NCBI GenBank assembly: GCA_940671915.1
Contig: CALNVZ010003426.1
Location: 46,644,611 to 46,708,610, forward strand
DNA length: 64,000 nucleotides
DNA from: Paracentrotus lividus
Lineage: Eukaryota; Echinodermata; Echinoidea; Camarodonta; Echinidae
Reading direction: 5' to 3'
The notes beneath the pieces were generated by a model. The model was not told the origin of the DNA. It saw only the letters and a list, made by a program, of their open reading frames with translations, and did not search any database. Position numbers and translations under genes: made by a program. Below are positions 1 through 9,716 of the stretch, piece after piece (within the stretch, counting starts at the first letter, position 1; every line of letters starts with the position of its first letter).

Positions 1-1
1 T

Positions 2-470
2 ACAAGAAATGATGACTGTGGGAGAACACTGGAGATTAATATGTCCTGTGTTATAAAAGAAAGAATGCTTAATTATTGGTTCAGGAACATAAATGGAAAC
101 GAATTTAAAATGTCAACGATAGTTGTATATACTTTGAAAATTCTAAATGATCTTGGTATTTATTCTTCCCCTTGGTTAAAGTATATTCATGCTACCATAC
201 AAGAGTTAGGATATTCCCATGTGTGGCAAGATTATTCCAAGTTGACTAATCATGGTTTAAACAAGCTATCAAGCTTAGATTAAGAGATCGTATATTACAA
301 TTTGGCACAGCAAAGTTAATGACAACACATTGTCTTAATATACAGAATCATAAAAACTACTTGTTTTAGACAATATTTGCTTATACTTCCAACTCGTACA
401 GAATTATTCTAGGAAGAAACAACTTAGACTGTTTGCAGTTTGCTCGACAATTTATTCCGCTCCGAAACTA
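2..470 (+). pseudogene. LINE reverse transcriptase C-terminal fragment
   Basis: The frame open from base 2 to 283 reads through RMLNYWFRNINGNEFKMS, SSPWLKYI and LGYSHVWQD. This pattern (R-x-LNYWF..IN, SPWL..I, LG...VW) is typical of the region after the thumb domain in many invertebrate non-LTR retrotransposon polymerases. The frame stops at 281-283, but the next frame continues as KLRLRDRILQF and later YLLILPTRTELF, so at least two frameshifts or stops have broken the gene. The catalytic reverse transcriptase core would lie upstream of the window, so the fragment is cut by the window edge. Nothing after about 470 looks coding. The motif match is from family knowledge and the exact clade is not resolved. 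It is a dead relic, not a host gene. Confidence 0.6.
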
Positions 471-669
471 AGGAGTCCTTTTCCTCAAAACATGTAAAGT
501 AGGAAAGTCAAGTAAAAACAAGTAACATGCATAAAAGCAATAACAAAATCTTATAACCACAAAAAGAGGGTCCACCATAAACAATTCGACAATAATTTAT
601 AAACATGATATGATCAGAATCTTAAGGGTACATTGTACCATGAGTGGAACTCAAATTGTAGGGATTCCG

Positions 670-1040
670 GTCACTGATCAGCGGAGGATAGTAAACTCCT
701 TCCGATCACTCCCAGTCCCTGGGTTTACGTGACCTGCGGTAGGATAGTATCTCCTACGGATGATCCCCACAACTTTTCAATACTCACAAAATCATCAATG
801 CATGATAACATAATTATGGAAACACTATATTTGTGGGATCTCGAGTCACGCGAATCAGCAGAAGGATAGTAACTCCTCCGATCACCCAGGTCCTGGGGTT
901 TCGTGACTGCGGTAGGATAGTATCTCCTACGGATGATCCCCACAATTTTTTCAATACTCACAAAGATATCAATGCATGAATAAATAATTATGGAAAACAC
1001 TATATTGTGGGAGTCTCGAGTCACGCGATCATGCGGAACA
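670..1040. repeat. Tandem 175-bp hairpin-rich repeat (2+ units)
   Basis: Units start at 670, 845 and 1020 (the last partial), a period of 175 bp. Each unit carries small stem-loops: GTAGGA-loop-TCCTAC around GGATAGTATCTCCTAC, and a CCCAGG/CCTGGG type stem. A conserved single-stranded stretch follows (GATGATCCCCACAA, then AATACTCACAAA, then ATTGTGGG and TCTCGAGTCACGCG). Further copies occur at 2313-2530 and degraded pieces at 1088-1135, 1525-1810, 2140-2215 and 7560-7625. No coding potential is supported; the open frame over 725-1024 is just the repeat. Copies differ by single-base indels. Confidence 0.7.
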
Positions 1041-1084
1041 AGGATTCATGCGGGCCCACGTTCTGTTAGTATAAACTATATCAC

Positions 1085-1222
1085 CTAAAGACCGGATTAT
1101 CACCCCAGGTCTCCTGGGGGCGGTTTACGGTGAGGCCTTGCCGTGAAAGAAGACTTACCCCGAAAACCCCCCCCCCCCCCCCCCCCACACCCGGAGCCCC
1201 ATCTCCCCCCCCCCCCCCCAGC
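1085..1222. repeat. Hairpin remnant followed by poly-C tracts
   Basis: 1088-1135 keeps the CACCCCAGG..CCTGGGG stem of the 175-bp repeat. It is followed by two long C runs (about 1166-1187 and 1207-1219). This is low-complexity sequence where base counts in the assembly are unreliable. Confidence 0.5.
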
Positions 1223-1262
1223 CTCCCCTCTCCTAGCCGCTCTTGATTTGCCTTTTCACTTA

Positions 1263-1640
1263 TTAAAATAACAAAAAACCCACCACCACTATTTTAAAGA
1301 AGAGAAAGAAGAGACGGAGAGGAAAGCTGAGGGAATATGAGATAGAGTGAGAGGAGAGAGAGAGAGAGGTGAGTAAGTGCTCCTCAGATAGGACAGAGGA
1401 ATTAAAGGATACCACCAAGCTTGTTAAATTGGTTCGAGTGAAAAGAAGTAACTCGACAAAAAGAAGAGCAAGTAACATGACCAGAAAACGAAGAGAGAAT
1501 GAATACCATGAAGTTATGAGAGGGAAACGTATATTTGTGGAGATCTCGAGAGGAAGTTCAGCGAAACGCGATCAGCGTGAGATGGAAGACCACACGATTA
1601 AAAAATATAAATATATTTTCAAATTGATTGATAACTAGCA
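1263..1640. other. Purine-rich low-complexity stretch, no gene supported
   Basis: The plus strand is a GAGA/AAGAAG-rich tract around 1295-1370 followed by ordinary sequence. Open frames on both strands (89 aa plus, 71 aa minus) overlap and are lysine/arginine or serine/leucine rich, as expected from biased composition. No domain or splice structure is visible. Confidence 0.4.
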
Positions 1641-1815
1641 ATACATCTTTGCTCCTGGATCATCCAACTACACGTGGTCTCCTGTTTGTGGGTCTCATAA
1701 CCAGGGCAAAGAAATATTTGATTTGCCCCCAGCAGGAAAAAGTTGTGACTGCCGTGGGCGTAGGGGGAGATAGCCGGATAGGTAGTCTCCTACGGATGAA
1801 ATTGGTCACCCCACA
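1525..1815. repeat. Degenerate copies of the 175-bp hairpin repeat
   Basis: Pieces such as ATATTTGTGGAGATCTCGAG (about 1531-1550), CGCGATCAGCG (about 1567) and GATAGTCTCCTACGGATGA near 1780-1800 match the 175-bp repeat. Unrelated sequence separates them, so this is a scrambled or heavily diverged copy. Confidence 0.4.
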
Positions 1816-2287
1816 GAGTCTTTACAATTCAATTACACAATTTTACTCAGCGAGAGAAGAACCCAATATAATCATACTATAGCGAGTAAAAGATAATAAC
1901 CTCACACACCTTACCGATTATTTTTGGAGGTCTGTAACTTAAGTATTTGTGGCCTATTATGTTGGCTAAAACCTGAGGCACATTAAAACGTGTGAAAGGT
2001 ACTATCGAGAGCACAACTAGACCGTACAGATCAGACGGAAGGATAGACGATATCCATCTTACACTGAGAAACTACACCTCTTCATTGTAACAACTACCTC
2101 TCATACCGCCGGTTTATACACGGTGACGGGCTACACGAGTTGTTTCTGACACCACACGGGGATAGTATCTCCTGCAGTATCCGCCAATGTTATCCCGGCG
2201 GGGGTAAATGTTACGATAAGTAATACATACTGGGGATTACTATGACCAAGATAATTTGACTGACAATGCGTTAAAATATTACTCTAT

Positions 2288-2312
2288 NNNNNNNNNNNNN
2301 NNNNNNNNNNNN
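2288..2312. other. Assembly gap (25 N)
   Basis: A run of N falls inside a repeat that resumes directly after it at 2313, so the gap is probably a collapsed copy of the 175-bp hairpin repeat. Confidence 0.95.
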
Positions 2313-2530
2313 TACGGATGATCCCCACAACTTTTCAATACTCACAAAAACATCAATGCATAAATAACATAGTTATGGAAACTATATTTGTGGGGTCTCG
2401 AGGCACGCGATCAGCGGAAGGATAGGAACTCCCTCCGATCACCCCAGATACCTGGGGTTTACGTGACCCACCGACTGGATAGTATCTCCTGCAGTATCCC
2501 CAATGTTATCCCGGTGCTACTATACCAGCG
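2313..2530. repeat. Further copy of the 175-bp hairpin repeat
   Basis: After the N run the sequence repeats TACGGATGATCCCCACAAC, AATACTCACAAA, GGGGTCTCGAG and the GATCAGCGGAAGGATAG hairpin start (2402 onward). It ends in a variant stem GGATAGTATCTCCTGCAG. A shorter piece of the same variant lies at 2140-2215. Confidence 0.65.
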
Positions 2531-3130
2531 CATATATAACAAGTGGTGATAATCGGAACCAACCATGGAATAATCACGAGTAAAAGAAATCCTCCACCCA
2601 CATTTTATTTTTTTTGGGGGGGGGGGGGTGGTGGGCATGGTTTGCCATGGTTGCTTCCTTACCATATATGGACCCATGCTGTTTCACTAAATATTAATAT
2701 GACATGTATCATTCTTCATGTATTTATCATGGATTCAATCCGTTGTGGCTTAGTTTAACGAGCAAAACGATTATATTTCCTTTGTCGGGGAAAATTCCTC
2801 TATGGCCCACTTTGTAGTTCCGAGGCTACTGTGCGACCGAGTGGCTCTGACTCCGCCCTCTGCTAGCTTAACAATTATGTATGATGTATACTAGTACATC
2901 AAAATCAATCATTAATTTAAATATGGTTCTAGTCTGTCAACAATTGAATAAGTTTCAAGTTTAATGTGAATCCCAAAAATGAAGGCGTATATAACTGAAT
3001 AATATGTAACTCACGTTGCAACACGCTATTCCTCAACTTTATGTGTTATAATGATTCCATGTGCTACAATTGTAATTACATAACAGTCATATCCCACGGC
3101 CTAGTACCACTCTTCCCTAACATTCGTGAT
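2531..3130. other. No gene seen; G-run and AT-rich spacer
   Basis: The region holds a T-run/G-run junction near 2608-2632 and otherwise ordinary AT-rich sequence. The short open frames here are not supported by any motif. Confidence 0.4.
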
Positions 3131-3239
3131 TTGATTGTTATCTCCTGTCACATCGAACCCAGTCTGTCCGAGATTCCACAAGGCTCATTAATAGCCGAAT
3201 TAGCGTATTGTCCCGTTTCCGTGGATGTAAATGTTCTAT

Positions 3240-3345
3240 TCATGTGTACCCAAGCCCCGAGTCTATTCCTTCTTGGAAGTTACCGATGAGAGCTTCGGAT
3301 CCTCTGTCGGACAGGTGTACCCCATCTCTTAAAGCTAATCTAGTG
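3240..3345 (-). pseudogene. SGNH/GDSL-hydrolase C-terminal fragment (retroelement type)
   Basis: Read on the minus strand from about 3345 down, the frame gives LALRDGVHLSDRGSEALIGN, then an EGI-containing tail, then a stop at 3240-3242. DGVHLS is the block V signature of SGNH/GDSL hydrolases, which supplies the catalytic Asp and His. The short tail after it is typical of SGNH domains encoded by some retrotransposons (DIRS/Ngaro-like and other orders), where such domains accompany the reverse transcriptase. Only this last about 33 residues is present. Immediately upstream is a GC-rich hairpin (3350-3384) instead of the expected domain body. Another piece with blocks I and III lies at 6850-7345 on the same strand and could be a sister copy. 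The family assignment is inference from motif order. Confidence 0.55.
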
Positions 3346-3349
3346 TTAC

Positions 3350-3384
3350 TAGCTGCACCCGGCGCTACGCGCCGGGGCAGCTAG
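3350..3384. repeat. GC-rich hairpin
   Basis: TAGCTGC..CCGGCGC-TAC-GCGCCGG..GCAGCTA forms a near-perfect stem-loop of about 35 bases. It lies just upstream (minus-strand sense) of the SGNH fragment and interrupts it. Confidence 0.6.
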
Positions 3385-3539
3385 CAGGTCCACCCCCTAC
3401 AGTTTGAAAAACGGTGTTTCTTTCATTCCCTCGACCCTTCTTATTACAGCATTTCGCGAAATTGATAAATGCTTCAGCGACAATTCGGCTCCTGCAAAAA
3501 AATATAAAACCTGCTCCGCCCCCATATGGGCCTGATAAA

Positions 3540-3800
3540 GTTTCTTCTGCTTCTTGTTCTTTCTTTCTTTCTTTTACATTTTTAAAAATTTATTTATTTA
3601 TTTATTCATTTTTTTATTGTTTATTCTTTTATTTTTTTATTTAATATTATTATTATTATTATTGTTATTATTATTTATTTATTTATTATTTATTTTTTAT
3701 GTTTTATTTATTTTTTAATAAATTTTTATTATTATTTATATTTTTAATTTTTTAATTATATATTATTATTAATTGATTTTTTTTTTTTTTGGGGGGGGGT
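3540..3800. repeat. AT low-complexity (TTTATTT/TTATTA)
   Basis: Almost pure A/T with TTTATTTA and TTATTATTATT runs, ending in a T-run/G-run junction at about 3778-3799. Confidence 0.7.
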
Positions 3801-3829
3801 GCTGAGGGTTAATAAGGCCTATACCCATT

Positions 3830-5150
3830 ACGTGTACGTAACAGATTTTTGTTGCTGTACCCTTAGGCGTAACGCTAAAAGTTTTCGCACGGGGGCTGCG
3901 GGCGGGGGGTGGGTGGGGGGAGTGGGGGGCGAGGGGACGGGGGGGTGGAGCAATTAAGTATAAATTTTTTTTTTACGTACCTGTAATTGGCTAACCTACA
4001 AAGGCCTTGCCAGCGCTTCAGGGAGGGGACGCAAGCATGAGCAAAAGTGTTTGTACGTAAGTTTTTTTTTTCCAGGTAGCTCGTAATCTTGGCGTAACCT
4101 AGAGGTTTGCCTCTGGGGAGGGGGGATGATGGCAAAGGGTATCGTAATTTTTTTTCTGGTACCTTGGCTAACCACAGCCAAAAGTATTTCTGTGGGGGGG
4201 GGTGGGGTGAGGGTGGGCGGCGAGAGGAGGGGGAGCATGAAGGGGGGGGTGGAGCGAGAAGTCCTACAAATAAAGTTTTTTTTTGGATAGGACCCTTGGT
4301 GAAACCTAAAGTTTTTTCCAGGGGTTACTGGGGTGGGGGGGTGGTGGAGGGCGATGAGCGTAACCGTTGGCGAACCAGAATTGTTGCCCCTGGTGGGAGG
4401 GGACGCTGGGCAAAAAGTTACGTAATTTTTTTTTTCTGCGTACATTGGGTAACCTGAAAGTATCAGGGGGGTGTCGGGGGGGGGTGGAGCAAAGAGTCTA
4501 CGTAAAATTTTTTTCCGCGTACACTGGAACCTGAAAGTTTTCCGGGGCGGGGGGTTAATGGCAATAGTGTACAATAAAATTTTAGCAACCTACCCGTTGG
4601 CGTAACCTAAAAAAAAGCTTTCCGGGTAGGGGGGGGGGAAGGACCAATAGGGTGCAATAGTATATTTTCTCTTCGCGTCTATGCTCTTGAGCGAACTAGA
4701 ACCTAGAGGTTTGCCCCTGGGAGGGGACGATGGGCCAAAAGTGGTAAACGTAATTTTTTTTCACCGGCGTAGGACATATATCCGGGTACTGAACAGAGGT
4801 TGTGCCCTTGGGGAGGGGACGATGGGCTCAAACGTGTATCGTAATTAATTTTTTTTTCCGCGTGGAGGCCTGCCCTTGGGCATAAAACTAGAGGTTTGCC
4901 GCCTGGGAGGAGGGACGATGGCAAAAGTGGTAGGCACTTAATATTTTTTCCACGTACCGCTTGCTAAACATAACCTAAAATTCTGTCCGGGGGAGGGGGG
5001 TGACAAAAAAAGTGTTTTTTTTTTTTTTTTTTTTTTTTTCCGCGTAACCCTGAGTACGTAACCTAAAAGGTTTTGCCCCTTGGAGGGGGACGTACGATGG
5101 CAAAAGTGTACGTAATTTTTTCTTTGCGTGGCACTTGCGAATGGAGTTGC
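3830..5150. repeat. Minisatellite of about 98-bp units with G-runs and T-runs
   Basis: About 14 units can be counted from the landmark ACGTAA-T(n)-CCGCGTA, at roughly 3834, 3958, 4053, 4143, 4265, 4420, 4498, 4569, 4650, 4745, 4836, 4930, 5007 and 5107. Each unit follows the order TACGTAATTTTTTTCCGCGT, then GTAACCTAAAGGTTT, then a GGGGAGGGG run, then ACGATGGCAAAAGTG. Spacing is 71-155 bp, mean about 98. Both the G-runs and T-runs vary in length. The overlapping open frames (for example 192 aa on the minus strand) are proline-rich artefacts of the C-runs. Confidence 0.75.
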
Positions 5151-5169
5151 ACACTCTGGGAGCATTAAG

Positions 5170-6105
5170 TTTGGATCACTCTTCGCTGCCCGAGCTTATT
5201 TTAGCTCTATATTGCTACCAGAATGAGGAATGAGAAATCAATCAACTGAATGAAAAAACTAATCAAGCAGTCTAGTTCAACCAACCTCCATGTCAATCAC
5301 AAACAAAGATATTGGGGGGAAGAAAGATGGACAGTAATTTTTGGTTTGCGTACCTGTCGAAGCATTGGCCCCTTCCCCTGATCAATTGTAAGAGTAAGCA
5401 CCAACTATGCTTTACTTTATTTGTATGAAGAAAATTTCAACTGAATGAATTAACAAACATACTAAACAGAAATCTCAAACTTTTGGATATGCAAGTCAAG
5501 AATTGATGGGGATCCTCGATTCGGTGGAAAGGGAAATTATATTTATTTTAGTTTTCTGAGATGGAGTGATTTATTTATTCAAAACCTATTTCCTATTCCT
5601 CGTGAGGTTGAATGCTAACATAGAAATAACGAAAACCATTTCAGAGAAATAATTTTACTACAAATAAGGCCAGGTAATGGCTGAAGTTTAATAATACCGC
5701 TGTGCTGTCACGCAACACATCCGAGGCTCAGGCTTATTGCTTGTGCTGCAGCTCAGTCAGTCGTCACTCATACAAATTTCAGATCACGGTCAATAATTCA
5801 AAATTACGAACTATGTAGATGGATTCAGCCGAATTCATGTAAATTTCTATTTTTGATATAAAACACTGAAACATTGAATACCTGATGATGTTTTTTGCAA
5901 AGATAGTAGATGGGACATGAACTTTTATCGATGTTTTTATTTTGCGTCTAATCCACTTTTTAAGTGCATTTTTTTTTACAACGCGTACATGACAGAAATC
6001 GACTCGAGAAACGAATCGTCTCGATCGTCCTCAGTTTCAAAATCGACCTAAAATAACTCGGCATCATACGTTCGGCGCTGCCGTGTCAACAGAAAATACA
6101 CCGAT
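5170..6105. other. No gene seen
   Basis: AT-rich, apparently unique sequence without long open frames, tandem structure or recognisable motifs. Confidence 0.4.
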
Positions 6106-6109
6106 GATG

Positions 6110-6439
6110 TCAGTAGGACATGATGCTTACATGCAGGGCGATGTTGTATGGGCAAGAGTCATGAGGAGGTGATGGTTGGGTACCGTAGACGCCAGTTCGG
6201 TTCGAGATGACGTCACGCTCTAATTGTCGTCTGTTTCGTTCGACGTCGGACTTCAACACGCAAGTCAACGGGGATTTTTCGTCGAGGAAATCGAGGATCA
6301 CCTGCACGTCCGACGTCGTGGTGGGCTGAGAATGCGACGACACGGTGACGGGCGGCCGACCCGACCCGTGGGTTAAAGCGGGGGCCTCGGCGAGGCGAAT
6401 CCAAGGAGGAGATGCAGTCTCGTTGGCCCTCCCGTGCAA
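6110..6439 (-). CDS. Unrecognised 109-residue ORF in a GC-rich island
   Basis: I do not recognise this protein. The minus-strand frame from Met at 6439 to the stop near 6110 lies mostly in a GC-rich island (about 6180-6440) set in AT-rich surroundings, which is unusual here. Residues about 40-80 read as a possible amphipathic helix (VQVILDFLDEKSPL, then SDVERNRRQLERD). The N-terminal part is proline/threonine/serine rich. An overlapping minus-strand frame (6213-6545) is arginine-rich and looks like a shadow. The SGNH fragment at 6850-7345 is upstream on the same strand, so this could be a neighbouring part of the same decayed retroelement, or a host exon. No splice sites were resolved. Treat as hypothetical. 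Confidence 0.2.
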   Translation of the reverse strand: MHGRANETASPPWIRLAEAPALTHGSGRPPVTVSSHSQPTTTSDVQVILDFLDEKSPLTCVLKSDVERNRRQLERDVISNRTGVYGTQPSPPHDSCPYNIALHVSIMSY

Positions 6440-6849
6440 AGTCTATGGACGACCCCCAGCAAAGCTTTTGAGTATTCTTATATAGATAGTCATGAGATTG
6501 AATCATGAAAGAAACTCTCAAAGTGATTGGAAAGGTTGATAACAATGCACCTAAAAATTATTTAATGATGCGCGGTTTTGGAATGTAGAAAATGATGAGA
6601 AATTTACCAAATTCTTCGAAGAGTAACATGCACTGCACTCAAAAATGCATGTATGGGACTACATGGCCATGTGCTCACATGTGCGGGACCCGCACATTTC
6701 AGCTTTTTGGTCATATTATCATTATGAGGGCATCTGAAGAGCAATCCTTTTCAGTGGATCTTCCTACAATATAATTCTTCCTAAATACCTCGAAAATAAT
6801 TCGAAAGCTCACAATTATTTTCTTGACCCATGGTTCACCTTTCCCACTA

Positions 6850-7345
6850 CACTAGATTCCCTTTAAAATAAACTGTGATTGGATGGATCCAACTGATGAG
6901 CAATAACTGACGCGTTCAGCAGCCAGGCTATTATTCTCCTCGCGTACTTATTAAGCGATTTCCTGACCCCATCCATGGCGTCTTGTGACGTTCGATGACC
7001 ACAACTGCTATGATCAGATGATAGAATAGACGTGGGATGATGGTCGACCAGGCGATATACATTCGAGGCATAGCTGTCCGTATGTTTTGAAGAGCCATAT
7101 CGATCGCGATTCTGCATTGGCGGGCATCATTCAGGCCCAAGTTATTTGTTCCCAGATGCACGATTACTAGCGCAGGTGCTCGTTGGTTGTATCTCAACCT
7201 GTTCTCCACCAGGCGCTCCTCCCTGACCGTGCCATTGGACCGTCCCTCTTGCTCTTCCCAGGTCTTGGTGGTTGAGCATGCTCGCCCTCTGCTTGGCACG
7301 TGTGACCAAGCTGTCGCCTACGATCCAAATCCTGTCGCTGGTTGT
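6850..7345 (-). pseudogene. SGNH/GDSL-hydrolase domain, frameshifted retroelement relic
   Basis: Three consecutive minus-strand frames reconstruct an SGNH-hydrolase fold. Around 7335-7290 the frame reads RIWIVGDSLVTRA, which contains the block I GDS with the nucleophile serine. Around 7170-7110 another frame reads IVHLGTNNLGLNDARQ (block III, GTN). Then MPRMYIAWSTIIPRLFY matches the strand that follows in retroelement SGNH domains. A third frame gives AMDGVRKSLNKYARR near 6980-6935. At least two frameshifts separate these blocks, so it cannot make one protein. Block V (DGVHL) is not found here, but an isolated block V lies at 3240-3345 on the same strand. SGNH domains of this form occur in DIRS/Ngaro-like and related retrotransposons. 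Neither a reverse transcriptase nor a tyrosine recombinase was seen next to it. Confidence 0.6.
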
Positions 7346-7559
7346 CTCTGAAATAGGATGGAAAAGAACTCCCCAAAGTAATATGTTCTATATTCCTATT
7401 CATATCATCATACACGTGGGCTACTTATCCTCCCATTTGTAATTTACTATGACAGTATGTTATAGTAGGTTTCCATTAAAAGAAAAAGGAAGGAATAATC
7501 GTTCCTCTGTGTTACATGTAAAACCTAGCAACGATGGGAGTTACGACAATATTAATAAT

Positions 7560-7625
7560 TGGGGGAGTCTAATCAGGATAGTAACTCCTGGTTGATCCTC
7601 CAGCCCCATCCTGGTTAACATGAAT
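7560..7625. repeat. Isolated hairpin related to the 175-bp repeat
   Basis: TCAGGATAGTAACTCCTGG is a stem-loop with the same GGATAGTAACTCC core as the repeat at 670-1040. It is followed by GATCCTCC and CCCATCCTGG stems. It lies 5 kb from the main copies, so the unit is dispersed as well as tandem. Confidence 0.45.
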
Positions 7626-7629
7626 AGCA

Positions 7630-9700
7630 CTTCACATAATTGATCTGCACATTGTGTACTTTGTATCATGTTCAACTTTAATTGTATTATAACAAATTAG
7701 AGTTAAACAATATATTAGATAGAATTATTACTGCCTTCCCATTTGCTCGATTAATAATTTAATTCCAATTTGTCATAGTGATCTCTATTATATAATTGTT
7801 GTGGCCTTGTTGGAATTTAATATTGTATAATTTATGTTGAGCGCGTTATATGTAAACATATTATGCTCTATATATAAGATTATCATTTATCATTATCTTT
7901 ATTATTATTATTATGTTATGATAACGTTTAGTTTCGCGGAGATCCCCACCTATTACGTGAAGGAGCCACAATTCCCCATCTATTGATGACCACAACCCGC
8001 CTTTTCTGTGCATGCGATGTCGAATTCTATATCGTAGTCTCTCCAACCAATACCCATCAGTACCGAGAGGCAGCAGATCGGATTAGTTGCCCATATTTCA
8101 GAAGTTCATGTGAGCGAGTTGGATTGGCTTCTGATAAATACTGGTATATACAAGAAATGCATCGGTTCCACCGTCAATGGACACGATTTTATTTTGTTAG
8201 AGGTAGCGTGGTTTCAGCAATAACCTTCCCCTTCGTTGAGATATTGCTAGGTTTAGGGCTCTGTTCGTCTACTGCCTCTGGCATTGATTGTTGCTATGTT
8301 TTGATGTCTCAAGAAGTGTGTTGAAATCTACATATTTGCCTCTCATATTTTTCCTTTCTGTTTGTGGTGTACTTTAGTCCCCAGTCTATCAGTGACCGAA
8401 ACAAGGGCGACTGAACTGTGTTCTATGTGTGTGCACCACTGTTGCTCCCCCCCCCTGTATCCCAGCAGTAGGCCTGACTGATTCGGTTGCCAGAACACGT
8501 TGCCCGTGTGGGAGGATGGGCTTCATTATCCCTCAAACTATGACTAGCTCTAGGCCTAGTGTCACTCTCGTTGTGTGTAGTTTGTAATTGAAAGCACAGC
8601 GTGTAGGCTACCGGTGTTTGGTACAATCGAATGGATAAGCAGCATTAATTCGCTTTCAAGATTGTTAGATCTATGTCTTGTTGTTTCACTAGATTGTGAT
8701 ATTTCTGGTAGTGTGATTGCATAGCTACGTCTACCTCACCTTGCATTGGCTGTGCTTGTGAGGCGGCTGGCTTGATGACTGGTTCGCTCCAGTTGTCTCG
8801 TTTCCACGGTATTGTGGTCCTCAGTCTCCGGAGCCGGGTTTATGCTGTAGTGGCTAAGCGTCCACTGCTGAGGTTTATCGCTCGAGTGTCTCGCCCGTTT
8901 TGGCCGCCCCGCCCGCCGGGGAGTTGAGATGCCGAGTACGTCTTGAGTGTGTGTCGTTGCTAGACTGCCTTAATCTTGCTGATGTCTAGGCCCTAGCAAT
9001 GTTTGGTTGGCGGGCCACCCGGCTCTGGCTTGATTTCCGCTTTCCATCTTTCGATATACTGGATTTCCTCTCGTTATTTAGACTTATCTGTATACTCAAA
9101 TTGTAGAGCCTTCTCGAAAAAGGACTTCTCCGAGCGGAGATAAAGTTCGAAGTGAGAAAATCTTGCACACGGCGTTCCACGCTATTGCGCGCATAACTCC
9201 ACGGTTGTAGAATTCACTGGCTGTGCGCATTTTCGGTTTCTTTACAAAGATAAATTTCACATGTCGCTGTCTCACAAAGCACCGCTTAAACAGCTGCAAA
9301 GGCCGCGCGCTATTTCTGGCCATATACCAGCTATTGTTTTGTCTATCCTTGCCTCTCCAGAATGACTCTGATCATTTATTATGATCACGTTATTCTCACA
9401 AATTTCGATGTGGAAACCTTAGATTACCAATGTGACAGTAGATTTAATGGAATTGAACGAAGATAGAATTGGTCAACTTTGCAATTTGAATAAAGTGGAG
9501 ATGAATTTCATTACTGTTTGAACTGTCCGAAAATTGAGGAAAGTAAGGAAAAAGACACATTAAAAAATATTATGTAATTCGTCCTAATTGCCCTGAATGT
9601 ACCAATTATTTAATTCAGTTAGTTTAAGGAGTTACAGAACTTTCAAAATTTGTAAGAAATAATGAAACTCCACATGATATGAAATCACGTTTTCATTATT
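7630..9700. other. No gene supported
   Basis: Mixed sequence, slightly GC-richer from 8000 to 9350. Open frames of 60-113 aa exist on both strands (for example 7983-8324 plus, 9096-9323 minus), but none shows a family motif, repeat conservation or splice context that I can defend. Confidence 0.35.
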
Positions 9701-9716
9701 TGTACATAATGTTCTA

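Noticed and set aside
3996-4574. 192-aa minus-strand open frame
   Set aside because: It lies entirely in the G-run minisatellite and is proline-rich only because of C-runs; no start context or domain.
9096-9323. 75-aa minus frame as an exon
   Set aside because: Reads plausibly like protein in part, but without homolog knowledge, splice sites or frame continuity it cannot be supported.
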